NCBI GenBank assembly: GCA_038746605.1
Contig: JBCDKM010000008.1
Coordinates: forward strand, 101,448-165,447
DNA from: Rubricoccus sp038746605
GTDB lineage: Bacteria; Bacteroidota; Rhodothermia; Rhodothermales; Rubricoccaceae
Direction: 5' to 3'
Length of the DNA stretch: 64,000 nt
Shown here in pieces: positions 50,286 through 58,595 of this stretch. How positions within the stretch are numbered: position 1 is the first letter of the stretch; each line of letters opens with the position of its first letter. Position numbers and translations under genes: made by a program. The notes beneath the pieces are model-generated. The model saw only the letters and a list, made by a program, of their open reading frames with translations. It had not been told where the DNA came from and searched no databases.

Positions 50286-51206
50286 CTACAAGCGCAGAAG
50301 AGCATCGAGCACATCGAGCGTGACTCCCTTCCGCCGTACGCACACGAACGGCACCGGGATCTCTCGGACGATTTCTTCTGCTACGCTGCCGAGTAGAACA
50401 GCTGCGCCCTCCGTCTTTCCGCTCGACCCGACGACCGCCAGATCCACGTCGTGCGCTTCCACGTACCCCGCGACGGCCTGCTCGGGGAAGCTGTTGTGGA
50501 CGAAGTGGGAGCGCACCGTGAGCCCCCTCAAGTCGGCCTCACTCAGGAACCGATCCATCCGGTTTCCTGCGTTCTGTCGCATGATGGTCTCCATCTCGTC
50601 TGCGGTCTTCCCGATCCGGTGGTAGCCGAGCGGGAGGCGATACGCGTGCAGCACGTCGAGGCTCTTGGAGCCCTCCGCGTCTGCGAAGGCCACCGCTACG
50701 TCGAGGGCGTCCCCCGAACTGTCGGAGAAGTCCACTGGTACGAGGAGGCGAGAGAACGAGACCTCGCCTCTTTCCGGGACGGTGCCCGTAGGGGCGATGA
50801 AGACCGAGCATGGAGCCTTGCGCGCCAGCTTCTCCGCTAGAGGGCGCGGACCATCGCGCTCCGCACCGACGAGAATGAGGTCAACGTCGAGGTCCCGAGC
50901 CCGCGTGAGCAACTCTCGGAGAGCAGGGCCCTCGGTGTACTCGATGGAGACGGCCGTAGACGCCGGAGGGGTGAAGAACTCCCGGGTGGCTGCTGCCAGG
51001 TCTTCCTTCGCGACATCCTGAAGGTGTCCCTTTAGGTTGACCGCTGAGGCATCGTCGAGGTCGACGAGAGCCGGGATGTCTGCCGTGAACACGATGTGGG
51101 CCTCAGCCGAACTGCTCATGTGAGCGATGCGGGAGGCATGACGCAGAATGTCCCGATGAGGAAGCTGGGGGGAGAGACCGATGAGAAGGCGCTGGAAGCG
51201 AATCAT
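50286..51206 (-). CDS. Tandem universal stress protein (UspA-like)
   Basis: 306 residues with two UspA-type domains. The second has the ATP-binding layout FSRLLVPVDFSDSSGDALDV and DVDLAVVGSSGKTEGAAVLLG followed by SVAEEIVREIPVPFVCVRRK (GxxGx(9)G-S-type loop). The first (MIRFQRLLIGLSPQLPHRDI) is more degenerate. It immediately precedes mrpF and is probably cotranscribed, which suggests a regulatory or stress link to sodium/pH homeostasis. The start at 51206 gives the domain-type N-terminus. Confidence 0.9.
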   Translation of the reverse strand: MIRFQRLLIGLSPQLPHRDILRHASRIAHMSSSAEAHIVFTADIPALVDLDDASAVNLKGHLQDVAKEDLAAATREFFTPPASTAVSIEYTEGPALRELLTRARDLDVDLILVGAERDGPRPLAEKLARKAPCSVFIAPTGTVPERGEVSFSRLLVPVDFSDSSGDALDVAVAFADAEGSKSLDVLHAYRLPLGYHRIGKTADEMETIMRQNAGNRMDRFLSEADLRGLTVRSHFVHNSFPEQAVAGYVEAHDVDLAVVGSSGKTEGAAVLLGSVAEEIVREIPVPFVCVRRKGVTLDVLDALLRL

Positions 51207-51586
51207 GACGTTCGGAGCAGACCCCACACCCTCGGATGAGGGAGCGGGGGAGAGGGAAGGGGGCGCGCACCGACCTGTCAGGTGCGCAGGACCAGAGGAG
51301 GCCAGACGCTTTCGTCCGGCGGGGTGCTCCTATCGTTCGAGCAACGCGAGGAATGACGCAAGCCAAGCGCGGCGCGGGCACGAAGCCTGTGCACACACAG
51401 AAGCGGAATCCAGATGTCCTCGACGCGGCATAGCGAGAATCAAAGGAGCTTAGACGGACAACCCAGGCCGCTCGTTCCTGCACCGTGTTAATCCCGGGCG
51501 AATCGGCAGGATAGCGGGAAGGAGGGATCTCACCAGCCGTCTAGTAAGGAGCCGTAGCTTCTCCCGCCCTTCCGCCGTCCCATCGT
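51207..51586. other. Divergent promoter region between the usp-mrp operon and the Ca/Na exchanger
   Basis: A 380-base gap between divergent genes. It holds a hairpin at 51265-51287 (GCGCACC/GGTGCGC with a nine-base loop). Short reading frames here (for example 51353-51433, 26 codons) have no other support. It is probably the promoter and leader region of both units. Confidence 0.5.
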
Positions 51587-52552
51587 ATGACCCTCGTTGA
51601 GAGCCTTCTCGCCATGGGCGTGGGCGTCGTCTTGCTCGTTGGCGGGGCGGAGTCCCTGGTTCGAGGGGCGGCGGCACTCGCGTTGCGATTCGGCATCACG
51701 CCCCTCGTGGTTGGTCTCACGGTAGTGGCCTTCGGGACCTCCAGCCCGGAACTGGTCGTCAGTGTGCAGGCGGCGCTGAGCGGAAACGGCCCTGTCGCGC
51801 TGGGCAACGTGGTGGGGTCCAATGTCGCCAACCTCGGGCTCATCGTGGGCGTGAGTGCAGCGCTCTCTCCCATCGTCGTGGATCGGCGGTTAGTCACGCG
51901 TGATGTCCCCGTAATGCTCCTGTCGATGGTGCTCCTTTGGGTCTTCATCTCGAATGGTGTCCTGAGCACCCTCGAGGGCGCTTTCCTGACCAGCGGCATC
52001 CTGGCGTACACGTGGTGGGGCATCACGTCCTCGCGGCGCGAAACGAAGCGCGCCCACGCCGAGGCGAAGGAGATCCCGGTGGAAGTGGCTGAGGCGCGGG
52101 CGCAGCCCCCGTGGAAGCTTGCGGTCAACGTGATTCTCGTCTTCGGTGGATTGGCACTGCTCGTGGGAGGCGCGGACCTTCTCGTGGACGGTGCGGTGGC
52201 CGTCGCGGAAACACTCGGTGTGAGCCAGGCCGTGATCGGGCTGACGCTCGTCGCCATCGGGACGAGCCTGCCGGAGTTGGCGACGACCCTCGTCGCAGCG
52301 TTTCGCGGGCACGGCGAGATCGCGCTCGGCGGTGCCATTGGGAGCAACGTGTTCAATGTGCTCGGTGTCCTCGGTCCTGCCGCCCTCGTGCGCCCGATTC
52401 CCTCCGAGGGCATCGACAACGAGGTGTTGGGCATCATGATGGGCATCGCGCTGCTGACGACGTTCTTCCTCACGACCGGCGGCAAGACGCGGCGGTGGGA
52501 AGGGTTCGTACTCCTCGCGTGCTACGGGGTCTACCTCTGGTGGATCGTCTGA
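51587..52552 (+). CDS. Calcium/sodium antiporter (CaCA family, YrbG-like)
   Basis: 321 residues with ten spans in two inverted halves. The alpha-1 repeat is VVAFGTSSPELVVSVQAALS and GNVVGSNVANLGLIVG; the alpha-2 repeat is VAIGTSLPELATTLVAAFRG and GGAIGSNVFNVLGVLG. The paired GTSxPE and GSN motifs are the cation sites. A hydrophilic loop (about residues 145-180) separates the halves. It exchanges Ca2+ (or K+) for Na+ across the inner membrane. Together with Mrp on the other strand it gives this segment a sodium-handling theme. Confidence 0.93.
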   Translation: MTLVESLLAMGVGVVLLVGGAESLVRGAAALALRFGITPLVVGLTVVAFGTSSPELVVSVQAALSGNGPVALGNVVGSNVANLGLIVGVSAALSPIVVDRRLVTRDVPVMLLSMVLLWVFISNGVLSTLEGAFLTSGILAYTWWGITSSRRETKRAHAEAKEIPVEVAEARAQPPWKLAVNVILVFGGLALLVGGADLLVDGAVAVAETLGVSQAVIGLTLVAIGTSLPELATTLVAAFRGHGEIALGGAIGSNVFNVLGVLGPAALVRPIPSEGIDNEVLGIMMGIALLTTFFLTTGGKTRRWEGFVLLACYGVYLWWIV

Positions 52553-52634
52553 TTGAGGCGGTTGGGAGACAGAGTCAGAGCCTCTGCGTTCGCGACCGGC
52601 CGTCGTCTCCACCTGCTGCTCCCTGCCCCCTGAC

Positions 52635-53615
52635 ATGCGCGCTCTCCGGTATCACCGCTATGGTCCGCCCGCGGAGGTTCTCCGCCTAGACGATCTCCCA
52701 GCGCCTGAGCCCGGGCCGGGTCAGGTCTGCGTCCGCCTCACGCATCGCGCGCTCAACCCCGCGGATCTCTCGGCGGTGAAGGGGACATACGGCGCGCTCC
52801 GGGACCTGCCCGCGACGGGCGGCAACGAGGGCATGGGCCAGATCGACCGCCTCGGCGACGAGGTGGACGGACTCACGGCCGGCCAGCGCGTCGTCAAGCT
52901 CGGCGATGGGCCGACGTGGCAGGAGCAGGTCGTGCTGAATGCGGCGGATGTGCTTCCCATCCCGGACGGGCTGTCGGACGAGGCGGCGGCGCAGCTCTTC
53001 GTCAACCCGCTCACGGCGCACCTCTTGCTGGACGCCGCCGAGGTGAGCGAAGGCGATACCCTCGTGCAATCCGCCGGTGCCAGCGCCGTGGCGCGCATCG
53101 CGACGGAGATGGCCGTCTCGCGTGGCGCCCATGTCGTGTCGGTGGTTCGTCGCGAGGATCACGCCGACAGGCTGCGTCGAATGGGCGCAGAGGTCGTGGT
53201 GGCGAAGGCGAACACGGGGGAAGCGCGGGCCGCGTTGCGCGAGGCCGTCGGACCCAACGGGGCACGGGCAGCCCTGGACCCGGTCTGCGGCGAGATCGGT
53301 GCCTTGCTGCTCTCGTCCCTCGCAGACCGAGGGATCCACATAGTCTACGGGGCACTCTCCGGTGAGCCACTGCCGGTCTCGCCTCGCGCGCTGATCTACC
53401 GGCAGTCTAGGGTGCGTGGGGTGTGGCGCTCGCGCTGGTGGAAGGAGACGCCGCGCGAGGTCTCGCGCCCGATTCTCTCGGCTCTGGCAGACGCTGCTGC
53501 TCGTGGCGCGTTCTCGCTTCCGGTGGGTGCTACGTTCGATCTCGCGGATGGCGCGGAGGCCGCGCGCTACGCCATGCGGCCGGGTCGCTGGGGGAAGGTG
53601 CTGCTCACCGGCTGA
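52635..53615 (+). CDS. Medium-chain dehydrogenase, quinone oxidoreductase/enoyl-reductase-like
   Basis: 326 residues. The N-terminus MRALRYHRYGPPAEVLRLDD and GxxxRxGE-like segment (VCVRLTHRALNPADLSAVKG) are typical of zinc-free MDR enzymes. LQSAGASAVARIATEMAVSRG is the nucleotide-binding region, with Ser-Ala-Gly-Ala in place of a canonical GxGxxG, as seen in the trans-2-enoyl-CoA reductase (MECR-like) branch. The substrate is unknown. It likely binds NADPH. A palindromic repeat follows. Confidence 0.85.
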   Translation: MRALRYHRYGPPAEVLRLDDLPAPEPGPGQVCVRLTHRALNPADLSAVKGTYGALRDLPATGGNEGMGQIDRLGDEVDGLTAGQRVVKLGDGPTWQEQVVLNAADVLPIPDGLSDEAAAQLFVNPLTAHLLLDAAEVSEGDTLVQSAGASAVARIATEMAVSRGAHVVSVVRREDHADRLRRMGAEVVVAKANTGEARAALREAVGPNGARAALDPVCGEIGALLLSSLADRGIHIVYGALSGEPLPVSPRALIYRQSRVRGVWRSRWWKETPREVSRPILSALADAAARGAFSLPVGATFDLADGAEAARYAMRPGRWGKVLLTG

Positions 53616-53621
53616 CTCTGC

Positions 53622-53641
53622 CCGCCTCGCGCCCGAGGCGG
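53622..53641. repeat. Palindromic repeat, short form
   Basis: Arms CCGCCTCGC / CCGAGGCGG (one mismatch) around GC, six bases after the stop at 53615. Confidence 0.75.
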
Positions 53642-53776
53642 GGCGAGCCAGCCGGAGATCGTTCAGAGGAATCAGTCGCCAGTCTGCATTCCCAGCGGTC
53701 CCGTCCGATGCACCAGTCCGGCCGTTGCCACACGCGATGGGCGCAGCAGGCGTTGAGCGTCGTAGCCTCCGTGTCT

Positions 53777-54937
53777 ATGACGACGTCTTTGCCTCAACTC
53801 CCCACCACGCGAGCAAGCCGGTTTGGGCTTCTCGTGGCGTTCTGGTCCCTGTTCACGGTCCTCATCCTCGGCCACGCGTACATCTCCATGGAGTATATCG
53901 CGAACCGGGATTATCGCCTCGCCTACGCGGTATCGGCCGGGCTCCAGGGGCTGATCTGGATCGGCGTGACGCCGCTGGTCATCTGGACCGTGCGGCGTCT
54001 CCCTCTAGCGGGGCGGCGGTGGGCCCGAAACGCCCTCCTCCACGCTTTGGTCGCGGCCCTCGGTGTCGCGGGGGTCGCTCTCCTCGTGATGATAGCGGTC
54101 GCCCCGTTGGAACTCCCCCCCGAGGTCCCGGACACGTTCTACAGCGACTTCTGGCGCGTCTACACGCGGGTCATTCTCCTGTTCATGCTCCTCTGGTTTG
54201 GCGTCGCCGCTGCGGCGACGGCTGCCGAGGCCACGCGCGAAGCCCTCGCGGAACGTAAGCGCGCCGCCGAGACCGAGGCCGCTCTTCGCGAGAAGGAGGT
54301 CCACGACGCGCGTCTTCGTGAGCGCGCGGCTCAGTTGGAGGGCCAACTCGCCGCTGCCCAACTGGAGGCACTGCGGATGCAACTCAACCCCCACTTCCTC
54401 TTCAACACACTCCACGCCGTCAGCACCCTCATGGCGCGAGACGTGGATGGCGCCCGCCGCATGATCTCGGACCTCTCGGACTTGCTCCGCGTCGTCTTGG
54501 ATGGCTCCGACTCCCCCGAGACGCCCCTCAACGAAGAACTGGACATGCTCGGTCACTACCTCGACATCGAGCGGACCCGGTTTGCGGACCGCCTCACCGT
54601 CGATATCGACGTGGACCGCGATACGCGCGGCGCCCTCGTGCCGACGCTTCTCCTTCAGCCGCTCGTGGAGAACGCGGTCAAGCATGGCATCGCGCCACGG
54701 GGCGAGGGGGGGCGGATCTCCGTTGCCGCCCACCGATCCAACGGTCACCTCGTGGTTCACGTCTGCGACGATGGCCCCGGCGTGGGACCGGGTGGCCCCT
54801 CGCGCGAAGGCGTGGGGCTTCGCAACACTCGGGACCGCCTCGCGAAACTCTACGGCGAGAACGCCGCATTGACGCTTCGCGACCGCCCCGAAGGTGGCCT
54901 TGACGCTCAGGTCCGCCTTCCCTTTCGGACCGCGTAG
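53777..54937 (+). CDS. LytS-type sensor histidine kinase
   Basis: 386 residues. Four membrane helices lie at about 17-35, 48-70, 84-108 and 130-150, then a coiled coil (ALAERKRAAETEAALREKEV), the His_kinase domain with MQLNPHFLFNTLHAV (His206), and a HATPase domain (LLQPLVENAVKHGIAPRGEG, DDGPGVG, GLRNTRDRLAKLYG). The start at 53777 was chosen over 53708 and the much longer frame that overlaps the previous gene. Paired with the LytTR regulator 98 bases downstream. Confidence 0.92.
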   Translation: MTTSLPQLPTTRASRFGLLVAFWSLFTVLILGHAYISMEYIANRDYRLAYAVSAGLQGLIWIGVTPLVIWTVRRLPLAGRRWARNALLHALVAALGVAGVALLVMIAVAPLELPPEVPDTFYSDFWRVYTRVILLFMLLWFGVAAAATAAEATREALAERKRAAETEAALREKEVHDARLRERAAQLEGQLAAAQLEALRMQLNPHFLFNTLHAVSTLMARDVDGARRMISDLSDLLRVVLDGSDSPETPLNEELDMLGHYLDIERTRFADRLTVDIDVDRDTRGALVPTLLLQPLVENAVKHGIAPRGEGGRISVAAHRSNGHLVVHVCDDGPGVGPGGPSREGVGLRNTRDRLAKLYGENAALTLRDRPEGGLDAQVRLPFRTA

Positions 54938-55035
54938 GAGGTCAGGCTGCGGACGCCGGATGTACCGGCCACGACGGTCCGCTCCTGGCGTTGCCCTCGC
55001 CATCCGCTATCGCTCCCCTGACAGCCGAGATCGAC

Positions 55036-55881
55036 ATGTCCGCCCCTCTTCGCGTCCTCATCGCTGATGACGAGCCACTCGCCCGTGAGCGCCTTCGGGA
55101 ACTCGTTGCCATGCGCGATGATGCCGAGCCCGTCGGCGAGGCCCGCAACGGGACCGAGGCCGTCGAGGCGGTCCGGCAGGCCCGCGAGGCTGGAGCGTCT
55201 GTGGACCTCCTCCTCCTGGATGTCGAGATGCCCGAACTCGACGGGCTGGCGGCCCTCGACGCCCTCGAACCGGAAGAGCGGCCCGCCGTCGTCTTCGTGA
55301 CGGCGTACGACCGCTACGCCCTCCGTGCCTTCGACCTCCACGCGCTCGACTACCTCCTTAAACCGTTCGACGACGAGCGCTTTCATGCGGCCTTGGACCG
55401 CGCCCGCGACGCGCTCCGCCGTGGCGAAGCCGCCGCTCTCACCCAGCGTCTCCTCGCGCTCCTCCGCCAGGCCGATGGGGCTCCCGCAGAGGTCACGCGC
55501 GCCGACGCCGACGGGGAAGAAGCCCAGGCTGAGGACAGCGAGGCTCCTCTGACGCGCCTCGCCATCCGCACCGGCAGCCGCTACGATCTCGTGGAGGTGG
55601 ACGAGATCGACTGGATCGAGGGGGCGGGGGTCTACGCGCGCCTCGTCGTGGGTGACAAAGCGCACCTGCTCCGCACGCCCCTCGCGGAGTTAGAGCGGCG
55701 CCTCGATGCGGGCCGGTTCGTGCGCATCCACCGCTCCACCATCGTCAACCTGGACCGGGTGCGCGAGGCGCGAGGGCACGCCCACGGCGAGTACGTCCTC
55801 GGTCTGCGCGACGGGACGCGCCTGAAGGTGAGCCGCACCTACAGCGACCGCATCCGCGCGTTCTTGGACGGGCTCTCGTAG
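55036..55881 (+). CDS. LytTR-family response regulator
   Basis: 281 residues. The receiver domain has the acidic pair in VLIADDEPLARERL and phospho-acceptor Asp62 in LLLDVEMPELDG, with Lys in YLLKPFDD. A linker rich in Glu/Asp follows, then a LytTR DNA-binding domain (DEIDWIEGAGVYARLVVGD, LERRLDAGRFVRIHRSTIVN, YVLGLRDGTRLKVSRTYSD). It partners the LytS kinase upstream. Targets are unknown. A long-form repeat lies at the convergent junction downstream. Confidence 0.95.
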   Translation: MSAPLRVLIADDEPLARERLRELVAMRDDAEPVGEARNGTEAVEAVRQAREAGASVDLLLLDVEMPELDGLAALDALEPEERPAVVFVTAYDRYALRAFDLHALDYLLKPFDDERFHAALDRARDALRRGEAAALTQRLLALLRQADGAPAEVTRADADGEEAQAEDSEAPLTRLAIRTGSRYDLVEVDEIDWIEGAGVYARLVVGDKAHLLRTPLAELERRLDAGRFVRIHRSTIVNLDRVREARGHAHGEYVLGLRDGTRLKVSRTYSDRIRAFLDGLS

Positions 55882-55914
55882 AGGAGAGGGCCAGCGGGGA
55901 AGGGGCCAGTCGGT

Positions 55915-55948
55915 CCGCCTCGGTACGTCCGTGGGGCCCCCGAGGCGG
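55915..55948. repeat. Palindromic repeat, long form
   Basis: Perfect arms CCGCCTCGG and CCGAGGCGG separated by 16 bases, between convergent genes ending at 55881 and 55951. Confidence 0.85.
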
Positions 55949-55950
55949 GG

Positions 55951-56604
55951 TCAGTCGTGCACGAACGGCACGAACTGAACTGCCGCGAGTGTCTCGCGCG
56001 TCACGTCTGCTGGCCCCGGGCCGGTCCGCCGGATCACCACGATCCGCTGTCCACTCCGGTCGCCCACCGGGATCACGAGCCGACCCCCGGGCTTGCCTCC
56101 CTCCGGCGCGCGAAGCTGCTCGACGAGCGCGGGAGGAACGGTCTCGCTTCCCGCTGTGGCGAGGATGCCGTCGAACGGCGCGACGGCGCTCCAGCCGTGC
56201 GTGCCGTCGCCGAGGCGAGTGCGGACGCGGTAGCCCTGTGCCTCCAGCAGCGCTCGCGTCCGCTCGTAGAGCGACCGGTGGCGCTCGATGGAAAACACTC
56301 GCGCGCCGAGACTCGCGAGGACCGCCGCCTGGTAGCCGCTGCCGGTCCCGATCTCCAGAATCTTGCTGCCCAGCTGTGGATCGAGCAGCGATGTCATGTA
56401 CGCGACCGTGAACGGCTGCGAGATGGTCTGTTCCTCGCCGATAGGCAGCGCTACGTCATCGTAGGCGCGATGGAGAAGAGCGGTCTCGGGGATGAACGCG
56501 TGCCGTGGGACCGCACCGATGGCTTCCAACACGCGTCCGTCCGTGATCCCCTTGTCGCGCAAGGTCTCGACGAGCGCTGCGCGGCGTTTCTCTGTTCGCA
56601 TCAT
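55951..56604 (-). CDS. pcm: Protein-L-isoaspartate O-methyltransferase
   Basis: Methylates isoaspartyl residues of damaged proteins with S-adenosylmethionine. 217 residues: VLEAIGAVPRHAFIPETALL and ALPIGEEQTISQPFTVAYMT are the family N-terminal motifs, KILEIGTGSGYQAAVLASLG is the SAM-binding motif, and FDGILATAGSETVPPALVEQ and GGRLVIPVGDR follow. The start overlaps the cdaA stop by four bases, so it is the third gene of folP-cdaA-pcm. Confidence 0.95.
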   Translation of the reverse strand: MMRTEKRRAALVETLRDKGITDGRVLEAIGAVPRHAFIPETALLHRAYDDVALPIGEEQTISQPFTVAYMTSLLDPQLGSKILEIGTGSGYQAAVLASLGARVFSIERHRSLYERTRALLEAQGYRVRTRLGDGTHGWSAVAPFDGILATAGSETVPPALVEQLRAPEGGKPGGRLVIPVGDRSGQRIVVIRRTGPGPADVTRETLAAVQFVPFVHD

Positions 56605-57434
56605 GAGGCTGTCGTCTCCGCTTCCTGGGCGGGCGCAGATCGTGCGCGGTCCGGCGAGAAGGCAGCGTTGAGTCGCGCCTCCACCTCGCCGAGTGAGAGG
56701 TTCACGTCCAGCTTCCCGCCCTCCGCGACGGAAATGGAGCCGGTTTCCTCGCTGGTCACGATCACGAACGCATCGGTCCGCTCCGTAAGACCGACAGCCG
56801 CGCGATGGCGGAGCCCGAGGTGTGGGGCCAGTTCGCGTGCGTCCGAGACGGGCAGGATGCAGCGAGCGGCCTCGATCTTTTGGCCCTGGACGATCACCGC
56901 GCCGTCGTGCAGCGGCGAGTTGTGCCAGAAGATGCTCACGAGCAGGTCGCGCTCCACGTCGGCCTGAATGCGGGTGCCGCTCTCGATGTAGTTGCGCAGG
57001 CCCGTGCTTCGCGCGAAGGCGATCAGGCTGCCCATCCGCGTCCGGCTCATCTCGTCCACCGCCGCGACGACCTCGGCGGTGATCTTCTCGCGCGGGGCCG
57101 TCTGCACGAACCGACGCACGATGGGGTTGCGGCCCACGAGGAAGAGCGCCTGGCGGATCTCGGGCGCGAAGATGATGATGAGCGCCAGCACAAAGACATC
57201 CCCGATGACGCCGAAGACCGTGCTCAGCGTCGTGAGTTGGAGCGCGCTGACGGTTACGTTGACGATGTAAAGGCCGAGCAGCGCGAAGGCGATCTGGACC
57301 GCGATGGTGCCGCGAATGAGCCGGTAGACCTGATAAACGAGGAACGCGACGACGAGCACGTCCACGATGTCCTGCCAGCGGATCTCCAGGAACCCGATGT
57401 CTACGATGCCGAGCATGAGGGAGAGAACACTCAT
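56601..57434 (-). CDS. cdaA: Diadenylate cyclase CdaA
   Basis: Makes c-di-AMP from ATP at the membrane. 277 residues with three N-terminal spans (about 22-40, 47-65, 75-92), then the DAC domain: SPLHDGAVIVQG holds the DGA motif (Asp177) and GLRHRAAVGLTE the RHR motif (209-211). TSEETGSISVAEGGKL follows. c-di-AMP controls K+ and osmolyte balance in many bacteria, which fits the ion-transport genes nearby. It overlaps folP and pcm by four bases each. I did not see the CdaR-like partner of other phyla. Confidence 0.96.
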   Translation of the reverse strand: MSVLSLMLGIVDIGFLEIRWQDIVDVLVVAFLVYQVYRLIRGTIAVQIAFALLGLYIVNVTVSALQLTTLSTVFGVIGDVFVLALIIIFAPEIRQALFLVGRNPIVRRFVQTAPREKITAEVVAAVDEMSRTRMGSLIAFARSTGLRNYIESGTRIQADVERDLLVSIFWHNSPLHDGAVIVQGQKIEAARCILPVSDARELAPHLGLRHRAAVGLTERTDAFVIVTSEETGSISVAEGGKLDVNLSLGEVEARLNAAFSPDRARSAPAQEAETTAS

Positions 57435-58375
57435 CGGTTCTCGACGCTCTCCGCCTCGGCCCCGAGGCGGGCCGACTCGGCTGCGGCGATCAGCGCGAGG
57501 GCCTCGGCGGTCTCGCGTACGTCGTGGACGCGCACGAGGCTCGCGCCTCGCGCCGCCGCCAGCGCCGCCAGCCCGACCGAGCCATGCACACGTGCACTCA
57601 CGGGCACTGGGGCCTCGGGCGTACCGAGCACCTGCCCGATGGTGCTCTTCCGCGAGGCGCCGACGAGCACGGGCCGCTGGAGCCGGTCACGGAACGCGTC
57701 GGTCTCGGCGACGAGCCGGAGGTTCTCCTCGCGCGTCTTTCCGAACCCGAATCCGGCGTCCACGATCACATCGCGAACGCCTGCTGCTGTAGCCCGCTTG
57801 ACGGACTCTGCCAGTGCGACTGCCACCTCGCCCACGATGTCGTCCGAGGCTTCCACATGGACCATTTCGCCCGGTCGCCCGCGCCCGTGCATGACGATGA
57901 GCGGCGCGCTGTAGTCCGCCGCTGCCGTCGCCGTGCCGACGCCGTAGCGCAGGCCCGTCACGTCGTTGACGAGGTGAGCACCAGCTCGGAGCGCCTCGCG
58001 GGCCACAGCGCCCTTGTACGTGTCGATGGAGAGCAGCACACGGGGCAACTCCCGCGCGAGAACCTCCAGGACCGGCACGACCCGGGCCAGCTCATCGTCG
58101 AGGCCGACCGCCTCAGCGCCTTCGCCGTAGGTGGTCCCTTTCGGCCGCGTGCTCTCACCGCCCACGTCGATGATCGTGGCGCCCTCTTCGGCCATCGCGC
58201 CTGCACGGTCGAGCGCGGCCTGCACCGAGGTATAGCGCCCGCCGTCGGAGAAGGAGTCCGGCGTGACATTGAGGATGCCCATCACATGGACGCGACCGGG
58301 CCGGCAGTCCAGCGGGCGTCCCCGGCAGTCCAGCACCCACGGGCGGGCGGAGTCGGCGGGCGGGGATGAGGGCAT
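57431..58375 (-). CDS. folP: Dihydropteroate synthase
   Basis: Condenses p-aminobenzoate with dihydropterin pyrophosphate in folate synthesis. 314 residues; the start at 58375 precedes the typical N-terminal leader. GILNVTPDSFSDGGRY is the pterin-binding loop, IDVGGESTRPKGTTYG is the second, and INDV-type and MHGRG motifs, FGFGKTREENL and a C-terminal RVHDV follow. The last 12 codons include a palindromic repeat (57451-57470) read as ARLGAEAES. First gene of the folP-cdaA-pcm operon. Confidence 0.95.
   Translation of the reverse strand: MPSSPPADSARPWVLDCRGRPLDCRPGRVHVMGILNVTPDSFSDGGRYTSVQAALDRAGAMAEEGATIIDVGGESTRPKGTTYGEGAEAVGLDDELARVVPVLEVLARELPRVLLSIDTYKGAVAREALRAGAHLVNDVTGLRYGVGTATAAADYSAPLIVMHGRGRPGEMVHVEASDDIVGEVAVALAESVKRATAAGVRDVIVDAGFGFGKTREENLRLVAETDAFRDRLQRPVLVGASRKSTIGQVLGTPEAPVPVSARVHGSVGLAALAAARGASLVRVHDVRETAEALALIAAAESARLGAEAESVENR
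57451..57470. repeat. Palindromic repeat, short form (CC centre), inside the folP 3' end
   Basis: Perfect arms CCGCCTCGG / CCGAGGCGG around CC, in frame in the last codons of folP. Confidence 0.9.
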
Positions 58376-58546
58376 CCGAGGGGCTGCGAGGGCGAGAGCC
58401 CCGGGCGCGACACAGGCGACGCAGCGGAGGCGTTCGCTCGGACCCGAGGGGCAAAAAGGTACGACCGAGAGGGCGCGAGAGAGGCCAGGAGGCGCGTTCC
58501 AGACCCTCGGCAAGAGGAACCTGACCCGCTACACGCGGTCTACACA

Positions 58547-58554
58547 TACCTTTG
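58547..58554 (+). promoter_or_regulatory. Candidate -7 element of the sigma-factor gene
   Basis: TACCTTTG matches the Bacteroidota -7 consensus TAnnTTTG exactly and lies 41 bases upstream of the start codon at 58596. A matching -33 TTG is not evident. Assigned from pattern only. Confidence 0.35.
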
Positions 58555-58595
58555 CTCACCGTCTCCAATCGGCTCCTGACGCCCCGTTTCTGAGC

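Noticed and set aside
51353..51433. A 26-codon frame (MTQAKRGAGTKPVHTQKRNP...) in the divergent region
   Set aside because: Short, basic and without a supporting start signal or known family; kept only as a note.
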